Shown in pieces: positions 1 through 7,405 of a stretch of DNA of 21,272 nt (position 1 is the first letter of the stretch; every line of letters begins with the position of its first letter). The DNA is taken from contig JAEZDF010000145.1 in assembly GCA_023429685.1 (NCBI GenBank), positions 1 to 21,272 on the forward strand. Direction: 5' to 3'. A program made the translations under genes and the position numbers. The DNA is from Bacillota bacterium. GTDB taxonomy: Bacteria > Bacillota > Clostridia > Oscillospirales > Ruminococcaceae. The notes beneath the pieces are model-generated. The model ran no database searches. It saw only the letters and a list, made by a program, of their open reading frames with translations, and was not told where the DNA came from.

Positions 1-344
1 TCTACGAGTTCTTCCCGTTTCTTGTTGTCGGTTACATACAGCCCGCAGAAGTAACGGATGTTCTCGAGAACCGTCAGCTCCTCAAACACCGCGACGTTCT
101 GCATGATGATGCCGATATCGCGCTTTATGTCGTACGCCGAGGGCGACATAGGCTTGCCGAACACCTCAATCGAGCCTTTGTCGAATTTAAGCAGCGACAG
201 GATGCAGTTGATTGCCGTAGTCTTGCCCGAGCCGTTGGGACCCAGCAGACCGAAGATCTCGCCCTCATGAACCTCTAAGTTCAGATGATCCAGCGCAATT
301 AAATCGCCGTAGCGCTTAACGAGGTTTTGTGTTTTTACCACCAT
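1..344 (-). CDS. ABC transporter ATP-binding protein, 3' end cut by window edge
   Basis: The reading frame starts at the ATG on the minus strand at 344 (MVVKTQNLVKRYGDLIALDH) and runs off the window at position 1, so only about 114 N-terminal residues are visible. The Walker A motif GPNGSGKTT is clear at about residues 36-44. It is followed by a Q-loop-like segment (IGIIMQNVAVFEELTVLENI) typical of CcmA/DrrA-type ATPases of ABC-2 export systems. Walker B, the LSGGQ signature and the H-loop lie outside the window. An AGGG ribosome site sits about 12 nt upstream; an ATG a few bases earlier is excluded because it hits a stop. The gene is divergent from the sensor kinase gene, an arrangement common for export ABC systems controlled by a neighbouring two-component system. 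The membrane subunit should lie to the left. Family call is firm; substrate is unknown. Confidence 0.9.
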   Translation of the reverse strand, partial: MVVKTQNLVKRYGDLIALDHLNLEVHEGEIFGLLGPNGSGKTTAINCILSLLKFDKGSIEVFGKPMSPSAYDIKRDIGIIMQNVAVFEELTVLENIRYFCGLYVTDNKKREELV

Positions 345-385
345 CGTTCATTTCAACCCTTTCAAACTGTTGTCGGTATGACCCT

Positions 386-414
386 ATTGTATCGCACGGC
401 GGCACCCGTTTACA
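386..414 (-). promoter_or_regulatory. Possible minus-strand promoter of the ABC ATPase gene
   Basis: On the minus strand a TACAAT -10 box (386-391) lies 17 nt from a weak -35 box TGTAAA (409-414). It points toward the ABC gene that starts at 344. The -10 matches 5 of 6 consensus bases and the -35 only 3 of 6, so this is a modest prediction that could depend on an activator. Confidence 0.35.
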
Positions 415-433
415 GTGAGTATGCTCCAAGTCG

Positions 434-448
434 TACATGACAGATGTA
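434..448. promoter_or_regulatory. Short inverted repeat between divergent promoters (operator candidate)
   Basis: TACAT at 434-438 and ATGTA at 444-448 form a perfect 5-bp inverted repeat with a 5-nt spacer. It sits between the two candidate divergent promoters, just upstream of the -35 box of the sensor kinase gene. NarL/LiaR-type regulators bind imperfect inverted repeats in such places, so it could be a site for the neighbouring response regulator. That assignment is inference from position only. Confidence 0.3.
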
Positions 449-455
449 ATGCCTG

Positions 456-484
456 TTGTGACAAAAGATAGTTTGTGGTACTAT
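456..484 (+). promoter_or_regulatory. Promoter of the two-component operon
   Basis: TTGTGA (456-461) and TACTAT (479-484) are separated by 17 nt, a good SigA-like layout (4/6 and 5/6 matches). The -10 box ends 37 nt before the preferred kinase start at 522. Confidence 0.5.
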
Positions 485-521
485 TTGGGGTGAACAAATT
501 CGTTTCATGGGGGTGTGCCGC

Positions 522-1628
522 ATGACTAGCAGGCTGCTTGACAAGATTATTGTGTTTATGCTGTGCGCGGCGGCATATATTCGGTACGGCGTCGACTTTT
601 ATGCGGTGATACCGCTTATTGTGGCGGTCACCTACTCTTCCGTGTGCGAATACCTGCGCTCAGATATCACTAAGGCTGTGCTGTTTACCGCGTTTTGCAT
701 CGGGGCGACCCTGTATTCCCCCCTGCTGTTTTTTGTACCCTTTGCGTGCTACGACATATGGACGATAAAACCCGGGTGGGTCAAGGGAGCTATAGCGCTG
801 CCCCTTCTGCTGCATTTTGGGCAGCCCGATGCCGTTGCCTATGCCCAGCTTGGGGTGTTTGTGTTTTTGTCATTTTTAATTAGACGGCAAACCACCCTTT
901 TAGAAACGCAAAAGCTGGATAACATCTTGCTGCGCGACAGCACCAAGGAGCTTTCCACCGCTCTTGCCGAAAAGAACAGGGAGCTTCTTGAAAAGCAGGA
1001 GTACGAGATTAACCTTGCCACCCTGCATGAGCGCAACCGCATCGCGCGTGAGATGCACGACACGGTGGGGCACCTGCTCTCCAGCTCGATTTTGCAGACG
1101 GGGGCACTGCTTGCCACCAGTAAGGATGAAGCACAGCGCGAGGGGCTAACGCGTCTGCACGAGACCTTGTCAATGGGTATGGATAATGTGAGAAGCGCCA
1201 TACACGACCTGCACGACGAATCGATAGACCTGTTTGCCGAGCTGCAATCGCTGATTGAGCGGTTTGAGTTTTGTACCGTCACACTCGACTACAACGTGGT
1301 CGAAAGCCCCGATCGCCAAATTAAGTACGCGTTTATTGCCATCGTCAAAGAGGCGTTGTCCAACATCGCGCGTCATTCGGATGCCACCCGTGCCGAGGTT
1401 GGGGTGTATGAGCACCCCGCGCTGTACCAGCTGGTGGTTCGCGACAACGGCTCTAACAAGGCGGCAAAGCGACATGGGGATGAGGGCATGGGTCTAAAAA
1501 ATATCCGCGACCGGGTGGAAACATTGGGCGGGATACTCAACATAAGCACCCAGCACGGCTTTGAGCTGTTTATCAGCATCAAGCGGACGCAAGTAGCGCC
1601 CGCACGAAAGGAACGACGGGGCGAATGA
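522..1628 (+). CDS. Membrane sensor histidine kinase, NarL/LiaS-DesK type
   Basis: This is the sensor half of a two-component system. An N-terminal region (about residues 1-125) holds several hydrophobic segments, probably four or five membrane helices with very short external loops. A short coiled-coil-like stretch follows, then a HisKA_3 dimerisation domain with the H-box REMHDTVGHL (phospho-acceptor His about residue 179). The HATPase_c domain has an N-box KEALSNIARHSDAT, a D-box VRDNG and a G-box GDEGMGLKNI. The frame also has an ATG at 507, but the ATG at 522 is preferred because GGGGGTG sits 6-7 nt upstream of it. The stop overlaps the response regulator start by 4 nt (ATGA), so the two are translationally coupled. 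Minimal external loops suggest intramembrane sensing of envelope stress, as in LiaS/VraS; the true stimulus is not visible. Confidence 0.9.
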   Translation: MTSRLLDKIIVFMLCAAAYIRYGVDFYAVIPLIVAVTYSSVCEYLRSDITKAVLFTAFCIGATLYSPLLFFVPFACYDIWTIKPGWVKGAIALPLLLHFGQPDAVAYAQLGVFVFLSFLIRRQTTLLETQKLDNILLRDSTKELSTALAEKNRELLEKQEYEINLATLHERNRIAREMHDTVGHLLSSSILQTGALLATSKDEAQREGLTRLHETLSMGMDNVRSAIHDLHDESIDLFAELQSLIERFEFCTVTLDYNVVESPDRQIKYAFIAIVKEALSNIARHSDATRAEVGVYEHPALYQLVVRDNGSNKAAKRHGDEGMGLKNIRDRVETLGGILNISTQHGFELFISIKRTQVAPARKERRGE

Positions 1629-2248
1629 AGATTGTGATTGTAGACGACGATAAGCTGGTGACGCTGTCGCTTTCCACCATTGTAAAGGCGGATGCGGGCA
1701 TAGAGGTGCTGGCAACGGGGGCTGACGGCAAAGAGGCCATCGCGCTGTACGAGCGATACGCACCCGACATCCTGCTAATGGACATCCGCATGCAGACCAT
1801 GACGGGGCTGGAGGCTGCCGAGCGAATCCTTGCCCGCCACAGTCAGGCGCGCATCCTGTTTTTAACCACCTTTGCCGATGATGAGTATATCATCAAGGCA
1901 CTTAAAATCGGGGCAAAGGGCTACCTGTTAAAGCAAAACTTTGAAAGCATCGTACCCGCCCTGTACGCGGTGTACAGCGGGCAGACGGTGTTTGGAGACG
2001 ACATCATCGCTAAACTGCCGTCGCTTATCGGCGATAGACAGGCACCCCAAAGCCTTGCTTCGTTTGGGCTGACTGAGAAGGAGAGCGAGATCATCGGTCT
2101 TGTCGCCGAAGGGCTATCTAACCGCGAGATTGCGACGCAGCTCTATCTAAGCGAGGGCACGGTGCGCAACAGCATTAGCGTGATACTCGATAAGCTTGCC
2201 CTGCGCGACCGTACACAGCTGGCGATTTTTTATTACAAGACAAAATAG
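1625..2248 (+). CDS. LuxR/NarL-type response regulator
   Basis: The protein is 207 residues, normal for the family. The N-terminal receiver domain shows the acidic pocket (D8/D9 in VDDDK), phospho-acceptor D53 (LLMDIRM), the T81/T82 switch (FLTTF) and K103 (GYLLKQN). The C-terminal GerE/LuxR helix-turn-helix begins about residue 145 and contains LTEKESEIIGLVAEGLSNREIA and LSEGTVRNSISVIL. It starts inside the last codons of the kinase gene (ATGA overlap) and is the cognate partner. Likely targets are its own operon, the divergent ABC transporter genes and possibly the VanW-Dlt operon 90 bp downstream; these are inferences from gene order. No terminator is visible after it, so some read-through into the VanW gene is possible. 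Confidence 0.93.
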   Translation: MKIVIVDDDKLVTLSLSTIVKADAGIEVLATGADGKEAIALYERYAPDILLMDIRMQTMTGLEAAERILARHSQARILFLTTFADDEYIIKALKIGAKGYLLKQNFESIVPALYAVYSGQTVFGDDIIAKLPSLIGDRQAPQSLASFGLTEKESEIIGLVAEGLSNREIATQLYLSEGTVRNSISVILDKLALRDRTQLAIFYYKTK

Positions 2249-2272
2249 TGCAATACTTCTCTACTTTGTTTA

Positions 2273-2302
2273 TTTACACCTTTTACATTGTTGTGTTACA
2301 AT
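2273..2302 (+). promoter_or_regulatory. Promoter of the VanW-DltA-DltC operon
   Basis: TTTACA (2273-2278) and TACAAT (2297-2302) lie 18 nt apart; each matches 5 of 6 consensus bases. The -10 region lies within a small inverted repeat, TTGT-GTT-ACAA (2291-2301), that could be a regulator contact site. Confidence 0.55.
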
Positions 2303-2337
2303 AAAGTAAAATGTTGTAAAAAGGATTTTGCTTTAGT

Positions 2338-3216
2338 ATGAATCAGACTAGCGAGAAAACCCCTGTGCCCAAGCGGCGCAAACGCTTTTGTGAATACGGT
2401 CCGTTGTGCTACCGCATCTCGCTGCTCAAAGAGTACCTGGTGCGTGATGTAAAAGACTGCCTGAGCGGGGAGCGGTTTGCGTGTACATACAGTAAGGAGG
2501 AGCTGCCCTGTATTGTAAAGGGGCACCGCTCGCTGATGCTACGCCCCCTGCACGGGGTGGACGACCGCCTGCAACGCAACAAGATAACAAACCTTGCGCT
2601 TGCGGCACGGCATATGGACGGTCTGCTCATCCGCCCGGGGGAGACGTTCTCGTTCTGGCGGCTGGTGGGTAGGGTATCGAGTAAGCGGGGGTACCTCACG
2701 GGCATGACCATTGTAAACGGCAAAAGCGAAAGCGACACGGGCGGCGGGCTGTGCCAGCTTGCAAACCTTGTGCACTGGCTGGTGCTTAACAGCCCCCTTA
2801 CCGTAACCGAGCTGCACCATCACACCGACGCACTGTTCCCCGACAGCGGCAGACGCGTGCCGTTTGGCACGGGAACGTCGGTGTTTTATAAGAATGTGGA
2901 CTACCGTTTTCGCAACGACACCGACCGCACGGTGCAACTGCGCGTCTGGCAGGACAAGGACGACCTGTGCGGCGAGCTGCGCAGCGCACGGCCGTTTCCC
3001 ACTCGCTACCGCATTGAGGAGGAGGGCTGCTGTTTTGTGCGCGAGGGTGAGGACTATTACCGAGTAAGTCGCGTGTACAAACGCACCATCGACCGCAAAA
3101 CGGGCGGGACCCTAAACCGCGAGCTGATACTAAACAACCATTCCCGTGTGCTGTACGACCACAGCCTAATCCCCGGCGCGGAGATAAGGGGCAGAGAGGA
3201 AGCCTATGTTGATTGA
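2338..3216 (+). CDS. VanW-family protein
   Basis: This 292-residue protein belongs to the VanW family, named after an accessory gene of VanB-type vancomycin resistance operons; the biochemical function is unknown. The family signature is very clear: LLIRPGETFSFWRLVG (about 96-111), TGGGLCQLANLVHW (134-147, conserved Cys139), a histidine cluster ELHHHTD (159-164), and YRFRNDTDRTVQLRV. There is no signal peptide or membrane helix, so it looks cytoplasmic, like the VanB-cluster VanW and unlike the long exported YoaR-type proteins. The N-terminus is basic and cysteine-rich. AAGGA lies about 12 nt upstream of the ATG. It overlaps the next gene by 11 bp, so it is co-translated with a DltA-like enzyme and a carrier protein. 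No van ligase, reductase or dipeptidase genes accompany it, so glycopeptide resistance should not be inferred. Confidence 0.88.
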   Translation: MNQTSEKTPVPKRRKRFCEYGPLCYRISLLKEYLVRDVKDCLSGERFACTYSKEELPCIVKGHRSLMLRPLHGVDDRLQRNKITNLALAARHMDGLLIRPGETFSFWRLVGRVSSKRGYLTGMTIVNGKSESDTGGGLCQLANLVHWLVLNSPLTVTELHHHTDALFPDSGRRVPFGTGTSVFYKNVDYRFRNDTDRTVQLRVWQDKDDLCGELRSARPFPTRYRIEEEGCCFVREGEDYYRVSRVYKRTIDRKTGGTLNRELILNNHSRVLYDHSLIPGAEIRGREEAYVD

Positions 3217-4699
3217 CCGCATCTTACACCACTGCCGCACTAGTCCCGAGAAAACCGCGTACCAAAGCGAAAGCGGTAGCATGACCTATGGGCAGCTTGC
3301 CCAACGAGCGCAGCGGTTGGCACACGTTCTTGACAAGGTGGTGCCTGCCAAAGCATCCGTACTGGTTTACGGGCACAAGCAGCCGCTTATGCCCGTCTGC
3401 TTTTTGGCGTGTGCCCTGTCGGGCAGGGCGTATGTTCCGGCGGACGAGAGCATTCCGCCTGAGCGCGTGCAGCGCATGGCGGAGCTTGCGGGTGTACAGC
3501 TTGTGCTTGCCATTTCGCCAATAGCAATAGACGCAACACCGATGCTTACCCAACAAGAGATAGCAGCCGTCTGCGAGGATGACGGTTGTTTTGCACAGTA
3601 TACCCCCGCGCCCGTGGATGAGGACGACCTGTTTTACATCCTGTTCACCTCGGGTAGCACGGGGCAGCCCAAGGGCGTAAAGATTACCCGCCGCAACGCG
3701 GACGGGTTTATCGGCGCGCTTTGTGCCGTGGATGGGCTGTGGCAGGGCGACACGGTGCTTAACCAAGCGGCGTTTTCCTTTGACCTTTCGGTTGCCGACC
3801 TGTACGGTGCGCTGAGCATGGGAAGGACGCTGTTTGTTCTGGAACGCGACGTAATGCAGGATATGCAGGCACTGTTTGCCCGCCTAAAGGTAAGTGGCGC
3901 GGGCACCGCGGTGATGACGCCGTCGTTTGCCGAGCTGTGCCTTGCCGACCGCGGGTTTGCTGCTAACCTGTTGCCACAGTTAAAATCCATCTTTTTCTGT
4001 GGTGAAACGCTTAGCCCGGCTACGGCAAGACGACTGTTTGAACGCTTTCCCTCCATCCGGCTGTATAACGCATATGGACCCACCGAGACCACGGTGGCGG
4101 TTACGGTCTGCGATTTGCACGCCGACCGGCTAGAGCAGGAGCTGCTGCCGGTGGGCACCGAGCTTGATGGCACGAATATCTACGTTGTGGATGAACAATG
4201 CCGCCCCCTTGCAGAAGGGGAGATCGGGCAGCTTTTGGTGACGGGTGCGGGTGTGGGCGTGGGCTATGTCGGCACCGAGCAGGGCGGGTTTATCCGTTAT
4301 AGGGGGGAGCGCGCCTACCTGACAGGAGACTACGGCTACCGAAAGGGCGGTATGCTGTTTTTCACGGGACGGCGCGACGATCAAATCAAGCACCGGGGCT
4401 ACCGCGTGGAACTGCAGGATATTGAGCGGAATCTGCTGCGTCTTTGCGGGGTGCGCCGCTGTGCAGTTGTGTTTGTAGCGGGTACGCGGCAGTACCTGTG
4501 CGCCTACGTCTGCCCCGAACAGGGAGTGGGTCTGACGGCGCAGGGTATAAAAGCGGCGTTGCGGCAGCATCTGCCCACCTACATGATTCCCGAGCGGGTG
4601 CGTGTCACAGACAGCCTACCACTAACCCCAAACGGAAAATGCGACCGCGCTGCGCTACTACAAAACGAAATCTGCTTAGAAGGGAAGCCCCATGGATGA
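3206..4699 (+). CDS. dltA: DltA-like D-alanine--carrier protein ligase (adenylation enzyme)
   Basis: The protein activates an amino acid as an aminoacyl-AMP and loads it on a carrier protein. Its 497 residues match DltA. ANL-superfamily core motifs are in order: LFTSGSTGQPKGVK (146-159), YNAYGPTETTVAV (288-299), YLTGDYGYRKGG (371-382), GRRDDQIKHRGYRVE (388-402) and the C-terminal catalytic lysine K478 in TPNGKCDR. Cys265 in IFFCGETLS matches the position of the D-Ala-contacting cysteine known in Bacillus DltA (about residue 269), which favours D-alanine as substrate. The ATG at 3206 overlaps the VanW stop by 11 bp and has GAGGAAG upstream; the stop overlaps the carrier gene by 8 bp. In standard dlt operons dltB and dltD follow to move D-Ala to teichoic acid; here they are absent, so the final acceptor is open. 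A stand-alone peptide-synthetase A domain is the main alternative. Confidence 0.85.
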   Translation: MLIDRILHHCRTSPEKTAYQSESGSMTYGQLAQRAQRLAHVLDKVVPAKASVLVYGHKQPLMPVCFLACALSGRAYVPADESIPPERVQRMAELAGVQLVLAISPIAIDATPMLTQQEIAAVCEDDGCFAQYTPAPVDEDDLFYILFTSGSTGQPKGVKITRRNADGFIGALCAVDGLWQGDTVLNQAAFSFDLSVADLYGALSMGRTLFVLERDVMQDMQALFARLKVSGAGTAVMTPSFAELCLADRGFAANLLPQLKSIFFCGETLSPATARRLFERFPSIRLYNAYGPTETTVAVTVCDLHADRLEQELLPVGTELDGTNIYVVDEQCRPLAEGEIGQLLVTGAGVGVGYVGTEQGGFIRYRGERAYLTGDYGYRKGGMLFFTGRRDDQIKHRGYRVELQDIERNLLRLCGVRRCAVVFVAGTRQYLCAYVCPEQGVGLTAQGIKAALRQHLPTYMIPERVRVTDSLPLTPNGKCDRAALLQNEICLEGKPHG

Positions 4700-4946
4700 G
4701 TTGAATGTACAGGTGACCGAACTGCTTGCCCGAGTGTGCGCAGAGCCTTTGATACGCTGCGACGACAGCCTTGAGCTTCTCGATTCCGGGCTACTAGACT
4801 CCCTAGCGATGATTACCCTGCTCACGGAGCTAGAGGACACTCTCGGAATCGAGATACAACCCTCGCAGGTAAGCAGGGAATGCTGGCGCACGCCCAAAAG
4901 TATTGTGGCATTGGTAGCAAAAACAAAAGAGTTGACGCGTTTTTAA
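4692..4946 (+). CDS. dltC: DltC-like D-alanyl carrier protein (acyl carrier protein fold)
   Basis: This 84-residue acidic protein has the carrier-protein attachment motif LLDSGLLDSLAMITLL, with Ser37 as the 4'-phosphopantetheine site, close to the GLLDS motif of DltC. Its size and position straight after the adenylation gene (8-bp overlap, AGAAGGGAAG upstream) indicate that it is the thioester carrier for the aminoacyl group made by the DltA-like enzyme. It is the last gene of the operon; the next promoter begins 20 bp downstream. No phosphopantetheinyl transferase is encoded nearby, so modification would depend on a general enzyme elsewhere. Assignment as an aminoacyl carrier is firm; D-alanine is inferred from the partner enzyme. 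Confidence 0.83.
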   Translation: MDELNVQVTELLARVCAEPLIRCDDSLELLDSGLLDSLAMITLLTELEDTLGIEIQPSQVSRECWRTPKSIVALVAKTKELTRF

Positions 4947-4965
4947 CAATCTCCAGTTTAAACCG

Positions 4966-4994
4966 TTTACTTTACCGTATTATTGTACTACAAT
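4966..4994 (+). promoter_or_regulatory. Promoter of the amino acid ABC transporter operon
   Basis: TTTACT (4966-4971) and TACAAT (4989-4994) are separated by exactly 17 nt. The predicted transcript would start at about 5001, inside the left arm of the hairpin that follows. Confidence 0.55.
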
Positions 4995-4996
4995 GG

Positions 4997-5024
4997 TAAG
5001 GCGGCAGCGCATTATGCCGCCTTA
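4997..5024 (+). promoter_or_regulatory. Stem-loop at the mRNA 5' end of the ABC operon
   Basis: TAAGGCGGCA (4997-5006) and TGCCGCCTTA (5015-5024) are perfect 10-bp complements around an 8-nt loop. The structure lies right after the -10 box and about 10 nt before the GGAGGG ribosome site. It lacks a T-run. It could stabilise the mRNA 5' end, act as an operator palindrome at the start site, or be a weak leftover terminator for dltC. Confidence 0.45.
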
Positions 5025-5046
5025 TAGTATTTTTGGAGGGACAATA

Positions 5047-5820
5047 ATGAAACGATTTTTAGCGGTTATCTTAAGTGCACTGATGTTTACCCTGTTGCTT
5101 GCGGGCTGTACCTCAGCCTCTGGCGGTGCAACCTTTACGGTGGGCTTTGACAAGGAGTTCCCGCCCATGGGCTTTGTGGCGGACGACGGCTCGTACGTGG
5201 GCTTTGACCTTGACCTTGCGGCGGAGGTTGCAAAACGCATGAACATGGAGCTCAAGCTTCAGCCCATCGAGTGGACGGCAAAGAATATGGAGCTTGATTC
5301 CGGCAACATCGATTGTGTGTGGAACGGCTTTACCATTAACGGCCGTGAGGACGAGTACACCTGGACACAGCCCTACATGAACAACAACCAGATTGTTGTG
5401 GTGCTGGAGGGCTCGCCCATTCAGACGTTTGCGGATATTGCGGGCAAGGTTATTGCGGTGCAGGACGACTCCAGCGCGCTGACCGCCATCGAGGGCAACA
5501 CCGCGTTTGCCAGCCTGCCTGCGGAGCTCGTAAAGACCACCACCAACCTAAACGCCTTGATGGAGCTCGAATCGGGTGCTGTAGACGCGGTTGTAATGGA
5601 TGAGATTGTCGCACGCTATAACATCGAGAAGAAGGGCGCTGGCTACCGTGTGCTCGAGGAGGTTGTGGGTGCCGAGAGGTTTGGCGTGGGCTTTAAGCTT
5701 GGCAACACCGCCCTGCGCGACAAGGTGGAAAAAACCCTGCTTGCGATGGAAAAGGACGGCACGCTTGAAAAGATCTCAAACGACTGGTTTGGTAAGGACA
5801 TCACCACAATCGGAAAGTAG
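5047..5820 (+). CDS. Amino acid ABC transporter substrate-binding lipoprotein
   Basis: This is a 257-residue family 3 solute-binding protein for polar amino acids. The signal peptide MKRFLAVILSALMFTLLLAGC ends in a lipobox with Cys21, so the mature protein is a membrane-anchored lipoprotein. Family features follow: FTVGFDKEFPPMGFVADDGSYVGFDLDLAAEVAKRM, a middle region WNGFTINGREDEYTWTQPYM, and a C-terminal GVGFKLGNTALRDKVEKTLLAMEKDGTLEKISNDWFG. The frame opens earlier at 4993, but the start at 5047 is chosen because it begins the signal peptide and has GGAGGG 6-7 nt upstream. It is the first gene of a three-gene importer operon. The exact ligand (glutamine, cystine, arginine or another) cannot be read from the sequence. 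Confidence 0.93.
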   Translation: MKRFLAVILSALMFTLLLAGCTSASGGATFTVGFDKEFPPMGFVADDGSYVGFDLDLAAEVAKRMNMELKLQPIEWTAKNMELDSGNIDCVWNGFTINGREDEYTWTQPYMNNNQIVVVLEGSPIQTFADIAGKVIAVQDDSSALTAIEGNTAFASLPAELVKTTTNLNALMELESGAVDAVVMDEIVARYNIEKKGAGYRVLEEVVGAERFGVGFKLGNTALRDKVEKTLLAMEKDGTLEKISNDWFGKDITTIGK

Positions 5821-5841
5821 CTTTTAGGGAGGACAACGCGC

Positions 5842-6534
5842 ATGATATCCGGATTGCTTTCGGCGGGCGGGGCAGGGCTTTCTCAGCAGATGACCGCCGT
5901 GCTGTCGCAGCTTTCGCTGGGGCTTGTAACAACACTTCAAATATTTGTTCTTACGCTGGTGTTTTCTCTGCCGCTAGGGCTGTTTGTCGCACTGGGACGC
6001 ATGAGCAAAAACACCCTAGTACGCATCGTCGTAAAGGTCTACATATCCGTCATGCGCGGCACCCCCTTGATGCTTCAGCTGATGGTGGTCTATTTTGGAC
6101 CGTACTATATCTTTGGCGTAAGCATCTCTAGCACCTACCGTTTTTACGCCGTTATCATCGGCTTTGTGCTTAACTATGCCGCTTATTTTGCCGAGATCTA
6201 CCGCGGCGGCATCGAATCGATGCCCGCAGGGCAGTACGAGGCAGCCGAGGTGCTGGGCTTTGGCAGGGCGCAGACGTTTGTGCGCATCATCCTTCCGCAG
6301 GTGGCAAAGCGCATTCTTCCGTCGGTGACCAACGAGGTAATTACGCTGGTGAAGGATACCTCGCTTGCCATGGTTATCTCGGTGAGCGAGATGTTTACCG
6401 CCGCAAAGGCGCTAGCCTCGGCGCAGGTTTCGGTTATTCCGTTTGCGGTGGCGGGTTTGTTCTATTACATCATGAACTACGTCGTCGCCTTTGGCATGGA
6501 ATGCATTGAAAAACGCATGAACTACTACAGATAG
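5842..6534 (+). CDS. Amino acid ABC transporter permease (HisM/GlnP type)
   Basis: This 230-residue inner-membrane subunit has the usual five or so hydrophobic segments of the polar amino acid permease family. The cytoplasmic coupling loop (EAA motif) is visible as EAAEVLGFGRAQTFVRIILPQ, and the segment MRGTPLMLQLMVVYFG is characteristic of the family. GGGAGG lies about 9 nt upstream of the ATG. The gap from the binding-protein gene is 21 bp and the ATPase gene follows after 13 bp, so the three form one transcription unit. A single permease gene suggests that it works as a homodimer. Confidence 0.93.
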   Translation: MISGLLSAGGAGLSQQMTAVLSQLSLGLVTTLQIFVLTLVFSLPLGLFVALGRMSKNTLVRIVVKVYISVMRGTPLMLQLMVVYFGPYYIFGVSISSTYRFYAVIIGFVLNYAAYFAEIYRGGIESMPAGQYEAAEVLGFGRAQTFVRIILPQVAKRILPSVTNEVITLVKDTSLAMVISVSEMFTAAKALASAQVSVIPFAVAGLFYYIMNYVVAFGMECIEKRMNYYR

Positions 6535-6547
6535 GAGGGTCGCCGGA

Positions 6548-7312
6548 ATGGTTTTGCTTGAAATGGAACACGTCGGCAAGGCGTTTGGCGACTTAGAGGT
6601 GTTAAAAGACATCTCGCTTACCGTCACACAGGGGCAGGTGCTTGCCGTTATCGGACCCTCCGGGTCGGGCAAAAGCACCCTGCTGCGCTGCGCCACCCTG
6701 CTTGAGCAGGTGGATAGCGGCAGTATCCGCTATAACGGCGAGACGATGGTCGCTGCCGACGACGGCGGCAGGGCAATATACGCGCCGCCCGCCGACCTAA
6801 AGCGCATCCGCTCGTATTTTGGGCTGGTGTTTCAGAACTTCAACCTGTTTCCCCACTTTTCGGTGCTGCGCAACATCACCGAGGCGCCTATTCACGTTGC
6901 AAAGCAGTCTAAGCAGCAGGCGACCGAGGCGGCAATGGAGCTACTGGACCGCATGGGGTTAAGGGACAAGGCGGATGCCTACCCTTGCCAACTTTCGGGC
7001 GGGCAGCAGCAGCGCGTATCCATTGCGCGGGCGCTGGCGCTAAGACCCGACATCTTGTTCTTTGACGAGCCGACCAGCGCGCTGGACCCCGAGCTGACGG
7101 GGGAAATCTTAAAGGTTATCCGCGAGCTTGCCGCCGAGCGTATGACGATGGTGATCATCACCCACGAGATGGCGTTTGCACGGGATGTCGCCGACCACAT
7201 TATCTTTATGGATGACGGGTTTATCGTCGAGCAGGGCGAGGCAACGGAGGTTATTAACAACCCGCAGCAGGAACGCACCAAGCTGTTTCTTAACCGGTTT
7301 TCTGATAGGTAG
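6548..7312 (+). CDS. Amino acid ABC transporter ATP-binding protein (GlnQ/HisP type)
   Basis: The 254-residue ATPase drives the importer. Visible motifs: Walker A GPSGSGKST (36-44), Q-loop VFQNFNLFPHFSVLRNI, signature LSGGQQQRVSIARALA, Walker B DILFFDEPTSALDPE, and H-loop MVIITHEMAFARDVAD. The gene has AGGAGGG about 8 nt upstream and is the last of the operon; a strong terminator begins 8 bp after its stop. All catalytic residues are intact. Confidence 0.95.
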   Translation: MVLLEMEHVGKAFGDLEVLKDISLTVTQGQVLAVIGPSGSGKSTLLRCATLLEQVDSGSIRYNGETMVAADDGGRAIYAPPADLKRIRSYFGLVFQNFNLFPHFSVLRNITEAPIHVAKQSKQQATEAAMELLDRMGLRDKADAYPCQLSGGQQQRVSIARALALRPDILFFDEPTSALDPELTGEILKVIRELAAERMTMVIITHEMAFARDVADHIIFMDDGFIVEQGEATEVINNPQQERTKLFLNRFSDR

Positions 7313-7319
7313 ATAAGAG

Positions 7320-7364
7320 AAAAACGACGTCCAAACTTGTAACGAAGTTTGGACGTCGTTTTTT
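7320..7364 (+). terminator. Rho-independent terminator of the ABC operon, probably bidirectional
   Basis: A perfect stem pairs 7320-7338 with 7345-7363 around the loop GTAACG (core ACGACGTCCAAACTT). Six T bases (7359-7364) follow on the plus strand and a run of A on the other side gives T bases on the minus strand. It can therefore also end the convergent lipoprotein gene that stops at 7406. Confidence 0.9.
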
Positions 7365-7405
7365 ATGCCTTATAATAAATCATATACTATATCGATAAGA
7401 CAAAA

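Noticed and set aside
3224..3766. A 180-codon minus-strand frame.
   Set aside because: It is antisense to the DltA-like gene with no start signals.
2338..4946. Vancomycin resistance cluster suggested by VanW.
   Set aside because: No vanH, D-Ala-D-Lac/Ser ligase or vanX/Y genes are present; VanW homologues occur in many non-resistant Bacillota.
4947..5046. Riboswitch or T-box upstream of the amino acid transporter.
   Set aside because: The leader from the predicted start to the ATG is under 50 nt, too short for a T-box or known amino acid riboswitch with terminator.
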